Notes: a model not told the origin generated them from the sequence alone. Shown: positions 9,547 to 18,372, counted from the first letter of the stretch. The stretch: DNA of 64,000 nucleotides from JANWXD01 sp037446115 (GCA_037446115.1 JBBIJF010000003.1:124001-188000), one strand, 5' to 3'. Numbers and translations are program-made.

Positions 9547-10680
9547 ATGTTCCGACACTGGAGCCTTTGTTTAGCTTTGCTCTTACCTGGCCTCGGGGAG
9601 GAACCTCCCAGTGAGTGGACCGACGCCTCCACCGGCCGCCGGGTCATCCGTTTTTCGACCGAACCGGGCAGCCTGAGTCTCTACTTCCACCAAAACGCCT
9701 ACACGGCCTCGGGCGACAAGATGGTGATTACGACCCCGCGGGGCCTGTCAGTCGTTCATCTCGCCAGCCGGAAGGTGGAGCCGCTGGTGGAAGGCCGGGT
9801 AAGCCACGTCGTGGTCGGCAAGAAGACCCGCCAGGTGTTCTACATCCAGGAGGGGATCGTCAAGGCGACTCACCTTGACACGCGCACCACGCGGGAGATC
9901 GTACGGATGCCGGATCTGCGCACAGGCTCCGGCCTCACAGTCAACGCAGACGAGACCTTGCTGGCGGGCAGTTACGTGGAGGGCGAAGTACCCCGTGTCG
10001 CTCCTGCTCCCGGCAAAAGCATGCTCGAGGCCCGCTGGGAGATGCGCTTGCCGATGGCGCTGTACACCATTGACCTCAAGACCGGCAAGGTCCATCCGTT
10101 CTACCGGAGCCAGGACTGGCTCAACCACGTGCAGTTTTCGCCGGCCGATCCCGAGCTGCTGATGTTTTGCCACGAGGGTCCCTGGCATAAAGTGGATCGC
10201 ATCTGGACCATTCGCACCGACGGCAGCCGCCTCACGAAAATGCATACCCGCACCATGGAGATGGAGATCGCCGGGCACGAATTCTGGAGCCCGGACGGCA
10301 AGGTGATCTGGTACGACCTGCAAACGCCGCGGGGACAGGAGTTCTGGCTGGCCGGCGTAGTGCTCGCCACCGGAGAGAAGCTGCGCTACAAGCTGGACCG
10401 GGACCGCTGGTCGGTGCACTTCAACGTCTCCTGGGACGGCAGGCTGTTTGCGGGCGACGGCGGCAGTCCGCAGATGGTGGCCCGGGCCGCAGACGGCCAG
10501 TGGATCTACCTGTTTCGCCTGGGAAAGGGCGTGCTCGAATGGGAGCGGCTGGTGGACATGCGGCGACACAACTACAAGCTCGAGCCGAATGTCACGTTCA
10601 CGCCGGACGGCCGCTGGATCGTCTTCCGCTCCAATATGCACGGGCCCTCTCACGTTTACGCCGTCGAGGTGCCCCGCTGA
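9547..10680 (+). CDS. PL22 oligogalacturonate lyase
   Basis: Predicted to cleave unsaturated di- and oligogalacturonides by beta-elimination, the last depolymerising step of pectin breakdown. The 377-residue sequence reads as a seven-bladed propeller of the PL22/Ogl type, with signature strings including L-N-H-V-Q-F-S-P, F-C-H-E-G-P-W and V-D-R-I-W in the middle and G-H-E-F-W-S-P-D-G-K-V-I-W-Y-D near residue 240. The conserved histidines in these strings correspond in known family members to Mn-binding and catalytic positions. A short hydrophobic N-terminus may be a signal peptide, which would place it in the periplasm, unlike the cytosolic enterobacterial enzyme. It follows the propeller gene by 16 bp and is probably co-transcribed. 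Confidence 0.85.
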   Translation: MFRHWSLCLALLLPGLGEEPPSEWTDASTGRRVIRFSTEPGSLSLYFHQNAYTASGDKMVITTPRGLSVVHLASRKVEPLVEGRVSHVVVGKKTRQVFYIQEGIVKATHLDTRTTREIVRMPDLRTGSGLTVNADETLLAGSYVEGEVPRVAPAPGKSMLEARWEMRLPMALYTIDLKTGKVHPFYRSQDWLNHVQFSPADPELLMFCHEGPWHKVDRIWTIRTDGSRLTKMHTRTMEMEIAGHEFWSPDGKVIWYDLQTPRGQEFWLAGVVLATGEKLRYKLDRDRWSVHFNVSWDGRLFAGDGGSPQMVARAADGQWIYLFRLGKGVLEWERLVDMRRHNYKLEPNVTFTPDGRWIVFRSNMHGPSHVYAVEVPR

Positions 10681-10697
10681 TCGGACTCAGACGCCGT

Positions 10698-10982
10698 TTA
10701 GCGCGGCAGTTCGCCTGTTTCCTCCACCTCGGCGTCGAGACCCGGGATGTGCGGTTCTGCGCCCGCGGGCGCCTGCGGGAGGTTTTCGACGGAACGCGCG
10801 ATCAGGAAGATCCCGGTGAGAATCCCCAGCCCGGCGGCCAGGGCGAGCAGCAGGCGGTCTGTGCGCTGCCACTGAAACGGCGCCACGTAGAAGAAGACCA
10901 GGCCGCAACCTACAACGAGCGTATACCCCAGCACCAGCAGGATCCAGTAGACCCTGGGAAATTGAGGCATCTTAGATCGCAT
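10698..10982 (-). CDS. Small two-helix membrane protein
   Basis: A 94-residue protein with two predicted membrane helices (about residues 12-33 and 43-63) and a Pro/Glu-rich C-terminal tail. The start may be the first ATG (10982) or the Met five codons in. I do not recognise the family. It is the last gene of the minus-strand run glucokinase, FAD oxidoreductase, this gene, with a 46-bp gap upstream, and its 3' end faces the lyase gene 17 bp away. Confidence 0.6.
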   Translation of the reverse strand: MRSKMPQFPRVYWILLVLGYTLVVGCGLVFFYVAPFQWQRTDRLLLALAAGLGILTGIFLIARSVENLPQAPAGAEPHIPGLDAEVEETGELPR

Positions 10983-11028
10983 TGTCTATTTTACCTCGCC
11001 GGGCCCTTCCGCGATCCGGCCGGAGGCG

Positions 11029-12714
11029 CTACCTCGGAGACAGCCGCGGCCAGAACAGCTCGAAGCCTTGACTGCGCAGGGAGGCCTGAAATTCCTCAAG
11101 AAGCTTCTGCGTGTTGCGGATGCGCCGCGGCGGAGTTTTCGTGCGGAGAGCGTGAGCCGCCACGGCTCCCGCCGCTTCGCCGACGTTCCACTCCACCGGA
11201 TGCAGCCGGTAGCAGCCGTTGGTGATGTGGGTGACGCCGAGGTTTTTTGCGGCGGCCAGGAGGTTCTCGACACGTTTGGGGATCAGGGAGCCGAGAGGAA
11301 TTTGGAACGGCAGGGAGCTGATGTCAATGTAGTTGTCCCCGCCCGAACTCGGATGGAGGTCAATGCGATAGCTGCCGATCCCTACCGAGTCCGCAAAGAC
11401 TTCCGCGGTCACTTCCTCCCGCATTTTGCCCGTGGTTTGCATGCGGGCTTCGGTGCCCACGTGCTGTTCGAGCACGGTAAACTCCGCCTGGATCCGCCGG
11501 GATTCCCGGATATAGGGATACTTGGCAAGGCCGTCTTCGGTACCGGTAATGTCGCCCCGCAAGCGAAGGCCGCGCCAGCCCAGGCCGCCGTCGGGGCGCG
11601 GTGCTTCGGTCTGCATCCAGTAAAGCAGCGACAGGCTGAGCTGTTTGGCGCTCCGGAGGTGACGAGCCGCCTCCGCTTCGCTGACTTCGTGTAGATTGCC
11701 AAGCCAGTAGTCGTTCTGGGGCCAGTTGACCAGGGTGATGTCGCTTGTGTAGGCGTCTTCGGCAAAGTTGCGACGGTTGGCGATGCGGCGGTACAGCCAC
11801 AGATTGAGTACTCCCGGTGGCGAGGGCCTCAGCTCGGGGTCGAAGGTCACAGGGCGCACTTTAAGCGTCACCGGGTGGCTCATCTCCCAGCTCAGCAACT
11901 TACCGGGCCAAGGAGGGCGCAACCGGGGGACGTAGTCGCGCCAGAAGGTGTATTCGTCCGGCCGGTCAATGGTGTGATCCTCGCCCGGCCGGTAGTCCAC
12001 GGCAAAGCACACCGTGAAGGCCTGGATGTTGGCCGGCTGCGCCTCCTCCGGAGCATGAGGCTCGCCGGTCAGCTTGCGGGACTCGAACCCGGTCACATAC
12101 TCGGTCCGCGTCAGAGGCAGCAGGTCCCCCTGCTCGGTGGCGTCGAGAAAATAGGCCGCGTGGAGGATGCGTTCCGTGCCGGTCTCCAGGCTCCGGACGG
12201 CGACGGCCCGCACGAAGTCGCGTTCCGTATCGGCGCGCACGGGCCGGTGGCGTAGCAACACCGTGAGGCGGCCGCCTCCCAGATACGGCGCCAGCATGGC
12301 TTCGAGCACGGCGAGGGAAACGCGCGGCTCGTGGCAGAGTCGCGAGACGAGCCCGTCACCCGGATTGAGGTGCTCCCGCGCGCGGGCCTCGGCGGTCAGC
12401 GGATAATGGCGGCGGTAGTAGGCGCGCACCGCCCGGCGGTAGGCGCGGTACAGCGCCGTCGAGCCGAAGGACTCGATCCAGGGATGCTCGTCCGGGGGCA
12501 CGGCTTGAGCCGTGAGCTGTCCTCCGATCCAGTCGGTCTCCTCCGTCAGGATGACGGACATCCCGTTGCGCAGCGCCGCCAGGGCCGCCGCGCAGCCTCC
12601 GGTGCCGCCGCCGATGACGGCCACGTCGCAGCGGAGCTCGCGCGCGGCGGCGAGGTGCCGGGGCAAAACGAGCAGGGCTGGGGCGCATCGTAAGAGATCT
12701 CGCCGCGCCAGCAT
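11029..12714 (-). CDS. Exported FAD-dependent oxidoreductase
   Basis: A 561-residue flavoprotein of the FAD-dependent oxidoreductase type (PF12831-like). The N-terminus (A-R-R-D-L-L then a hydrophobic stretch) looks like a Tat signal, in keeping with export of a folded cofactor enzyme. A Rossmann dinucleotide motif G-G-G-T-G-G-C-A-A-A begins near residue 36, followed by E-E-T-D-W-I-G-G-Q-L-T typical of this family. The C-terminal part has N-L-G-V-T-H-I-T-N-G-C-Y-R-L-H-P-V-E-W-N-V-G-E-A in pieces, the usual closing FAD-binding region. Family members are widespread in Acidobacteriota and Planctomycetota, often near glycoside-use genes; the substrate is unknown. It follows the glucokinase by 11 bp. 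Confidence 0.85.
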   Translation of the reverse strand: MLARRDLLRCAPALLVLPRHLAAARELRCDVAVIGGGTGGCAAALAALRNGMSVILTEETDWIGGQLTAQAVPPDEHPWIESFGSTALYRAYRRAVRAYYRRHYPLTAEARAREHLNPGDGLVSRLCHEPRVSLAVLEAMLAPYLGGGRLTVLLRHRPVRADTERDFVRAVAVRSLETGTERILHAAYFLDATEQGDLLPLTRTEYVTGFESRKLTGEPHAPEEAQPANIQAFTVCFAVDYRPGEDHTIDRPDEYTFWRDYVPRLRPPWPGKLLSWEMSHPVTLKVRPVTFDPELRPSPPGVLNLWLYRRIANRRNFAEDAYTSDITLVNWPQNDYWLGNLHEVSEAEAARHLRSAKQLSLSLLYWMQTEAPRPDGGLGWRGLRLRGDITGTEDGLAKYPYIRESRRIQAEFTVLEQHVGTEARMQTTGKMREEVTAEVFADSVGIGSYRIDLHPSSGGDNYIDISSLPFQIPLGSLIPKRVENLLAAAKNLGVTHITNGCYRLHPVEWNVGEAAGAVAAHALRTKTPPRRIRNTQKLLEEFQASLRSQGFELFWPRLSPR

Positions 12715-12725
12715 GGAGGTGTGAC

Positions 12726-13595
12726 TCAGACGAGCACAAGGGCTGCCGCGCCGAGGATCCCCACGTTGTCCCCCAGGGCCGCCGGCACGATGGGTGTCTC
12801 GGCGGCAAACGGGTTGATCGTACGAGTCGGCGTGATGCGGCGCAGGCGTTCAAACAGCGGTTCACCGATGCGCGACACGCCGCCGCCGATCACGATGATG
12901 TCCGGATCGAGGAGGCTGATCATGCTGCCCAGCCATGCCCCCAGGGACGTGGCGATGTCGTCCAGTTGCGCCAGCGCCTGAGGGTCGCCCGCACTCACAC
13001 CGCGCGCCAGTTCCTCCGGTGTGATGCCGAATCGCTTCACGATGGCCGTGCCGGATGCGTGGGCCTCGATGCAGCCGATGTTGCCGCAGTTGCAGACGAA
13101 CGGGCTGCGGTAATCAACCGTCACATGACCGCCTTCGGCCGCAAAGCCGTTCTTGCCGTGGTAGATCTTGCGGTCCAGAACGATGCCCGTGCCGATGCCG
13201 GTCGAAAGCGTGACGTAGAACACGCTGGAGTAGCCGCGCGCGGCGCCGAACAAAGCTTCCGCCAGCCCGGCGGCATTGGCGTCGTTCTCCACGCGGCAGG
13301 GCAGCCGGAACCGGTTTCCCACCAGCTCGGCGAGCGGCACGTTGCGCCACGGCAGGTTGGGCGTGTGCAGCACCACTCCGGTTTTCGGATTCAGCGGACC
13401 GGGCGAACAGATGCCAATGGCCGACACCTCTCCGTCCAGACACTCCTCCACGGCCTTGTAGACCTGGCCGATGGACACCTCGTAGCCCTCGGAGGCGCGC
13501 GTGGGTACGGTGACGGTCCGCTGCACCTCCGCATTTTCCGTCACGATCCCGGCGGCAATCTTGGTGCCGCCGATATCCACTCCTAACACCGCCAT
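12726..13595 (-). CDS. glk: ROK-family glucokinase
   Basis: Phosphorylates glucose (or a related hexose) at C6 in the cytoplasm. The 289-residue protein opens with the ATP-binding motif G-V-D-I-G-G-T-K-I-A, has E-N-D-A-N-A-A-G-L-A-E near residue 100, the ROK zinc/substrate motif C-N-C-G-N-I-G-C-I-E near residue 167 and G-G-G-V-S-R-I-G near residue 237. All catalytic hallmarks are present; no HTH domain, so it is an enzyme and not a repressor. It is the first gene of a three-gene minus-strand run. A TATCGT hexamer (13602-13607 on the opposite strand) ends exactly six bases before the ATG, suggesting a leaderless start. Sugar specificity in ROK kinases cannot be told from sequence alone. Confidence 0.9.
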   Translation of the reverse strand: MAVLGVDIGGTKIAAGIVTENAEVQRTVTVPTRASEGYEVSIGQVYKAVEECLDGEVSAIGICSPGPLNPKTGVVLHTPNLPWRNVPLAELVGNRFRLPCRVENDANAAGLAEALFGAARGYSSVFYVTLSTGIGTGIVLDRKIYHGKNGFAAEGGHVTVDYRSPFVCNCGNIGCIEAHASGTAIVKRFGITPEELARGVSAGDPQALAQLDDIATSLGAWLGSMISLLDPDIIVIGGGVSRIGEPLFERLRRITPTRTINPFAAETPIVPAALGDNVGILGAAALVLV

Positions 13596-13650
13596 GCCCG
13601 TACGATATCATGGGCACAAGAGCCATGCCGCTCGCCGGATGCGCTGAATC

Positions 13651-14604
13651 ATGGCAGTGGTGACGATTGCCGGGCAGCCCGGTTGCCGTCCGGAAGAGGT
13701 CGCGCGCCTCACGGCCCAGCGTCTGGGTTTCGAACTGGTCAGCGAGACCCGCCTCGAAACGCTGCTGGCGCAGGAATTCGGGCCCGCAGCCGCCGTGGGC
13801 GAGAAAGCCTGGCGGCATGCCGTGCTGGCGGTCCTTGCCCGCCTTGCGACGGAGCATCATCTGGTGGTGTGCGCGCAGGGAGTGGAGTTCCTCTTCAAAG
13901 ATTTCCTGGGCGTGTTGCGCGTGGCCGTCGTGGCTCCGGAGTCCCGCCGGACCGGAGCATTGATGATCGAACGTCGCGTGGACCGCCCGACCGCCAGGAA
14001 GCTGCTGCAGGAACTCGAGCGTGAACAGCGGGCGGTCCGGCGCCGGCGCTTCGGGCGGGCCACGACGCCGGCGGAGCTTTTCGACTTGGTGCTCAATGCC
14101 CAGTCCCTGGAAAGTGAACAAATGGCCGAACTGATCGAGGCCGCCGTCCGGGCCCGGGGACTTGTGGAACAGGGCCTGCTCAGCGCGGCCGCCGACGCTC
14201 AGCTTCAGTTTCAGGCTCGCCTGCAGCTTTCCCGCTACGGGATCGTGCCGGCGGCCGCCGCCGCGCTCAAGCGCACGGCGTTCTCCCACCCGAGCGAAGA
14301 GATTTTCGCCAACCTGCTGGACTTCTACCGGATCGCCTGGGAATACGAACCACGGAGCTTTCCGATCAAGTGGGACCAAAACGGGAATGTCATCGAATCC
14401 TTTACGCCGGATTTTTATCTTCCCGAGTTTGATTTGTATGTGGAACTGACCACATTGAAACAGCCCCTGGTAACAAAAAAGAATCGAAAGGTTAAACTCT
14501 TACGCGAAATTTATCCCCATATTAACATTCAGGTCTTCTATCAGAAAGACATCCAGAATCTGATCTTCAAATACGGCCTGGCCGAGCGGCCGGCGCATGT
14601 ATGA
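13651..14604 (+). CDS. Cytidylate kinase-like domain fused to a PD-(D/E)XK-like C-terminal domain
   Basis: A 317-residue protein of uncertain function. The N-terminal half (residues about 1-190) resembles the cytidylate-kinase-like family (PF13189-like): T-I-A-G-Q-P-G-C-R-P-E-E in place of the usual nucleotide loop, then L-G-F-E-L-V-S-E-T and an R-R-x-x-x-R-R-R-R-F lid-like segment. Residues about 218-310 change character: H-P-S-E-E-I-F-A-N-L-L-D-F-Y-x-I-x-W-E-Y-E-P, then F-T-P-D-F-Y-L-P-E-F-D-L-Y-V-E-L and K-K-N-R-K-V, the arrangement of a PD-(D/E)XK nuclease fold, and base composition drops here too. Its TGA overlaps the hpt ATG (ATGA). Domain names are my reading; neither activity is proven. 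Confidence 0.7.
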   Translation: MAVVTIAGQPGCRPEEVARLTAQRLGFELVSETRLETLLAQEFGPAAAVGEKAWRHAVLAVLARLATEHHLVVCAQGVEFLFKDFLGVLRVAVVAPESRRTGALMIERRVDRPTARKLLQELEREQRAVRRRRFGRATTPAELFDLVLNAQSLESEQMAELIEAAVRARGLVEQGLLSAAADAQLQFQARLQLSRYGIVPAAAAALKRTAFSHPSEEIFANLLDFYRIAWEYEPRSFPIKWDQNGNVIESFTPDFYLPEFDLYVELTTLKQPLVTKKNRKVKLLREIYPHINIQVFYQKDIQNLIFKYGLAERPAHV

Positions 14605-15140
14605 ACAAAGCGGCGCCTCCCGGAATCGAGCGCATCCTCTTCACGGAGGAGCAAATCCACCAGCGCATCCGGGAGGTGGCGGCGGCGATCAGCGAACGCT
14701 ACCGCGGACGGGACCTGAAGCTGATCGGCGTCCTCAAAGGCGCGGTGTTTTTTCTCACGGCGCTGGCGCGCGAGATCGAGATCCCCGTCAAGGTGGATTT
14801 TCTGGCCATTTCGAGCTTTTCGCCGCGGCCTTCCGCTCCAGGGATGGTGCGCATCGCCAAAGACCTGGACGACCCGATCGAAGGGCAGGATGTGCTCCTG
14901 GTCGAGGACATTGTTGACACCGGTCTCACGGCACGCTTCCTGCTCCAGACGCTGGCAGGCCGCGGACCGAATTCGCTGGCCGTCTGCACCCTGCTGGACC
15001 GCACCTCCCGCCGCATTGTGCAAATTCCCGTCGAGTTCCGCTGCTTTGAGATTCCCGACCGTTTTGTCGTCGGATTCGGGCTCGACTACAAACAGCTGTA
15101 CCGCAATCTGGGCTACGTCGCGGTGATGAAATTAGACTAA
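14601..15140 (+). CDS. hpt: Hypoxanthine phosphoribosyltransferase
   Basis: Purine salvage: converts hypoxanthine or guanine plus PRPP to IMP or GMP. The 179-residue length is normal. The PRPP-binding signature L-L-V-E-D-I-V-D-T-G-L-T is near residue 100, and L-K-G-A-V-F-F near residue 45 is the usual pyrophosphate loop; R-F-V-V-G-F-G-L-D-Y-x-x-x-Y-R-N-L closes the protein as in standard Hpt. The ATG overlaps the stop of the kinase/nuclease-like gene by four bases, implying coupled translation and possibly a shared role in nucleotide metabolism. Confidence 0.93.
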   Translation: MNKAAPPGIERILFTEEQIHQRIREVAAAISERYRGRDLKLIGVLKGAVFFLTALAREIEIPVKVDFLAISSFSPRPSAPGMVRIAKDLDDPIEGQDVLLVEDIVDTGLTARFLLQTLAGRGPNSLAVCTLLDRTSRRIVQIPVEFRCFEIPDRFVVGFGLDYKQLYRNLGYVAVMKLD

Positions 15141-15284
15141 ACGGCTCCACCGTTCCGGGATGCGGGCGAGTGTTCGACGTCCGTCCCCGCAGACTGGTGC
15201 CCGCCGACGCAGCAGTTCCTGCCGGAGTCCGACAAGCACGCACCGCAAACGGCGCAAGAGACCGGATCGCGTCAGACACTGACC

Positions 15285-15290
15285 TATAAT
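15285..15290 (+). promoter_or_regulatory. Consensus -10 hexamer before the dipeptidase gene
   Basis: A perfect TATAAT 26 bp before the ATG of the M20 dipeptidase, with a strong ribosome site (gaggaggagag) between. I see no good -35 hexamer at the normal spacing, so strength is uncertain. Confidence 0.45.
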
Positions 15291-15316
15291 GGTGTTTTCG
15301 CAAACGAGGAGGAGAG

Positions 15317-16690
15317 ATGTCGCCGGCTGTCGAGGAGTACGTTCAAAAACACACAGAGCGTTTTTTGGAGGAACTGAAAAGTTTTCTAAGAATTCCAAGC
15401 GTAAGCACGCTGCCCGAGCACCGGCGGGACATCGATCGGGCGGCCGCCTTCGTGGCGGATGCGCTGCGGAGCGCGGGTCTGGAGAATGTGGAGATCATCG
15501 CCACCGAACGGCATCCCCTGATTTACGCGGACTGGCTGCATGCGCCGGGCAAGCCTACAGTGTTGTGCTATGGCCACTACGACGTTCAGCCTCCGGATCC
15601 GGTAGAAGAGTGGAAGTCTCCGCCGTTTGAACCAGAGGTGCGCAACGGCAACCTGTATGCCAGAGGAGCAGCGGACGACAAGGGGCAGATGTACTGTCAC
15701 ATCAAGGCCGTGGAAGCGTTGCGGGCGACAAGCGGCGGTCTTCCGGTCAACCTGAAGTTTCTGATCGAAGGGGAGGAAGAGATCGGCGGCGCTTCCGTGG
15801 CCGGGTTTGTGGCGCAGAACCCGGACAAACTCAAAGCCGATGTGGCGCTGGTCTCCGATACGGCTATGTACGCCGAAGGGATGCCCGCCTTGTGCATCGG
15901 GCTGCGGGGTCTCGTCTACTGCGAAGTGGAGGCTCAGGGCCCCTCGCGCGATCTGCATTCCGGACTTTACGGCGGCGCCGCGCCGAATCCCGTGTTCGGC
16001 TTGATCGAACTTTTGTCGAAGGTGAAGAACCGCCGAGGGGTGATCCAGATTCCGGGAGCGTACGACGATGTGGAGCCCCCGGCGGAGGCGGAGAAGCAAA
16101 GCTGGGAGAAGCTCCCGTTCGATGAACGGAAGTTTCTTCGAAACGAAGTCGGCGCGCCGCGGCTTACGGGTGAGCGCGGTTACTCCGTACTGGAGCGGAT
16201 CTGGGCCCGTCCGACCTTCGAGGTGCACGGCATCGCGGGAGGATTCACGGGCGCGGGAGCCAAGACGGTGATCCCGGCGCGCGCTACCGCCAAGGTGAGC
16301 TTTCGCCTCGTTCCGCGCCAGGATCCGGAGAAGCTCATCGCGGCGTTTCGCGAATTCGTGCGCCGGAAAACGCCCAAGGGGATCCGCACGGACGTCCGGG
16401 TGTTGAGTGCGGCTCCCGCCGTGTTGGTCAATCCGGACCATGCTGCCGTCCGGGTGGCTGCGCGCTGCTTGAGCGTGTCTTTCGGGGGCCCCACCGTCTT
16501 CATCCGCTCCGGCGGGTCCATTCCCATCGTTGGGGACTTCGCCAAGCATCTGGGAATTCCGACCGTGCTGATGGGCTTCGGTTTGCCGGACGACGGTTTG
16601 CACTCGCCCAACGAGAAGTTCCGCCTGGATCATTATTACCGAGGGATCCTGACGGTGGCTCGATTTTTCGAGCAGTACGGCCAAGCGTAA
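15317..16690 (+). CDS. M20-family dipeptidase / metallopeptidase
   Basis: A 457-residue dinuclear zinc exopeptidase of the M20 family, dipeptidase-like subgroup (CNDP/PepV/DapE fold). Y-G-H-Y-D-V-Q-P (near residue 84) holds the first zinc His and the following Asp; A-D-D-K-G-Q holds the bridging Asp; I-E-G-E-E-E-I-G-G holds the catalytic Glu and a metal Glu. The lid/dimerisation domain includes D-L-H-S-G-L-Y-G-G. There is no signal peptide, so it acts in the cytoplasm, probably on dipeptides. A GAGGAGGAG ribosome site lies directly upstream, and MurJ starts immediately after its stop. Confidence 0.9.
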   Translation: MSPAVEEYVQKHTERFLEELKSFLRIPSVSTLPEHRRDIDRAAAFVADALRSAGLENVEIIATERHPLIYADWLHAPGKPTVLCYGHYDVQPPDPVEEWKSPPFEPEVRNGNLYARGAADDKGQMYCHIKAVEALRATSGGLPVNLKFLIEGEEEIGGASVAGFVAQNPDKLKADVALVSDTAMYAEGMPALCIGLRGLVYCEVEAQGPSRDLHSGLYGGAAPNPVFGLIELLSKVKNRRGVIQIPGAYDDVEPPAEAEKQSWEKLPFDERKFLRNEVGAPRLTGERGYSVLERIWARPTFEVHGIAGGFTGAGAKTVIPARATAKVSFRLVPRQDPEKLIAAFREFVRRKTPKGIRTDVRVLSAAPAVLVNPDHAAVRVAARCLSVSFGGPTVFIRSGGSIPIVGDFAKHLGIPTVLMGFGLPDDGLHSPNEKFRLDHYYRGILTVARFFEQYGQA

Positions 16691-16703
16691 GGAGGCTGCC
16701 GCT

Positions 16704-18365
16704 CTGAGCCGGGTCCCCGAGACCGACGGAGCGCCGCGTGCGGAACCGGCGCCGGACGAACACATCGTACGTTCGGCGGGAGTAGTCTCGCTGGCCATCC
16801 TGGCCAGCCGCATATCCGGCTTGGTGCGGGAGATCCTGATGGCGCGGCTGTTTGGCGCCGGGCAGGCCTACGACGCCTTTTTGCTGGGATTCCGGATCCC
16901 GAACCTTACCCGGGATCTTTTCGCCGAGGGCGCCCTCTCGTCGGCCTTCGTGCCCACCTTTACGCAGTACCTCTCTGGGCGCGGTAAACAGGAAGCCGCC
17001 GCACTGGCACACGTGGTCGGGACCGCACTCACCATCGTCGTCGGCGCGTTGTGCGCGCTCGGCATTCTCTTCAGCCCGCAGCTGGTCCTGTGGCTGGCTC
17101 CGGGGTTCGCCGCGGTTCCCGAGAAGTTCGAACTGGCCGTAACCCTGACGCGCATCATGTTTCCCTTCCTGCTGTTCGTTGCGCTGGCTGCGCAGGCCAT
17201 GGGAATGCTCAACGCGCTGGATCGCTTCGGAGTGCCCGCGATGGCTTCGACGTTTTTTAACCTCGGTTCGATCGGGTTTGGCTTGCTGCTGGGTTTCGTG
17301 GTCGGGCCTGGGTTGGGCTTCAGACCGATCGTCGGCATGGCATGGGGCGTCGTGCTCGGGGGTCTTTGGCAGTGGCTGTGGCAAGTCCCGAGCCTCGTGC
17401 GGCTGGGGATCGGGTTCCGCTGGCGCATGGACTGGTCCCATCCGGGGCTGCGGCAGATCTTCCACTTGATGGGTCCTGCCATCCTGGGCAGCGCCGCCGT
17501 GCAGATCAACGTCATGGTCAACACGAACTTCGCCTCGCGCATCGTGGACCCCGTGACGGGGCCCGACGGGCCGGTCAGCTGGCTGGGCTACGCGTTCCGC
17601 TTCATGCAGCTTCCGCTGGGTCTGTTCGGCGTGGCGCTGGCTTCGGCCACTTTGCCGGCGATCTCCCGCAGTATTTCTCTCGGCAACCTGGAGGAATTTC
17701 GCCATACGTTGTCGCGCTCTCTCGGAACAGTCTTTCTGCTGACCGTGCCCTCTTCGGTCGGCTTGGCGGTGCTGGGTGAGGCGATGATCGGCGCCATTTA
17801 CGAAGGCGGGAATTTTCGGGCTTACGATACCCGGCAGACCGCGCTGGCGCTGAGCTGGTATGCGCTGGGTCTGGCAGGTTACGCGGCTCTGAAGGTGTTG
17901 ACGCCCGCCTATTACGCTCTTGGGGACTCCCGGACGCCGATGTGGGTCAGCCTGGGCTCCATCGGGGTCAACTATGTGGTGGCCGCCACGATGGTTCGCC
18001 GTGGTTGGCTCGGGCATGCCGGCCTGGCGCTGGCGACTTCCGCCGTGGCGTTGTTCGGGTTCCTCACCCAGTTCTGGCTCCTTCGCGCCCGCCTCGGCGG
18101 TGTGGACGGACGCAGACTGGCGCGAAGCGTCGCCGGGATCGGTGCTGCTTCGGCTGTCATGGGCGTGCTCGTCGAGCTGGCCAGCTCCGGCCTCGAGGGC
18201 TGGTTGGGGACGTCCCGCCTGGGGCGGGTGGGGAATCTGGCGGCCTCCATTCCCTTGGGCGCCGTTTGCTTTTGGGCCGTGTGCCGGGCTGTCAAGGTGC
18301 CGGAGCTCGAGGCGGCGCAGCGTGCCTTCCGGGGATGGCTGGGCGGCGGCCGTGCTACAATTTGA
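16704..18365 (+). CDS. murJ: MurJ/MviN lipid II flippase
   Basis: Moves lipid II across the cytoplasmic membrane for peptidoglycan synthesis. The frame is open from before 16704 with no ATG; I place the start at CTG 16704 because GGAGG (16691-16695) lies 8 bases upstream, giving 553 residues with a soluble leader of about 20 residues and a full first membrane helix. The next usable start, TTG 16821, would cut that helix off. Family strings present: S-R-I-S-G-L-V-R-E near residue 40, R-I-P-N-L-T-R-D-L-F-A-E-G-A-L-S-S-A-F-V-P in pieces, and R-I-M-F-P-F-L. About 14 helices are expected. It begins right after the dipeptidase stop. Confidence 0.9.
   Translation: MSRVPETDGAPRAEPAPDEHIVRSAGVVSLAILASRISGLVREILMARLFGAGQAYDAFLLGFRIPNLTRDLFAEGALSSAFVPTFTQYLSGRGKQEAAALAHVVGTALTIVVGALCALGILFSPQLVLWLAPGFAAVPEKFELAVTLTRIMFPFLLFVALAAQAMGMLNALDRFGVPAMASTFFNLGSIGFGLLLGFVVGPGLGFRPIVGMAWGVVLGGLWQWLWQVPSLVRLGIGFRWRMDWSHPGLRQIFHLMGPAILGSAAVQINVMVNTNFASRIVDPVTGPDGPVSWLGYAFRFMQLPLGLFGVALASATLPAISRSISLGNLEEFRHTLSRSLGTVFLLTVPSSVGLAVLGEAMIGAIYEGGNFRAYDTRQTALALSWYALGLAGYAALKVLTPAYYALGDSRTPMWVSLGSIGVNYVVAATMVRRGWLGHAGLALATSAVALFGFLTQFWLLRARLGGVDGRRLARSVAGIGAASAVMGVLVELASSGLEGWLGTSRLGRVGNLAASIPLGAVCFWAVCRAVKVPELEAAQRAFRGWLGGGRATI
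18356..18361 (+). promoter_or_regulatory. TACAAT -10-like hexamer before the zinc-ribbon gene
   Basis: TACAAT overlapping the 3' end of murJ, 11 bp before the ATG at 18373. It would give a very short leader. No clear -35 element; part of a recurring pattern in this window. Confidence 0.35.
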
Positions 18366-18372
18366 GACACAG

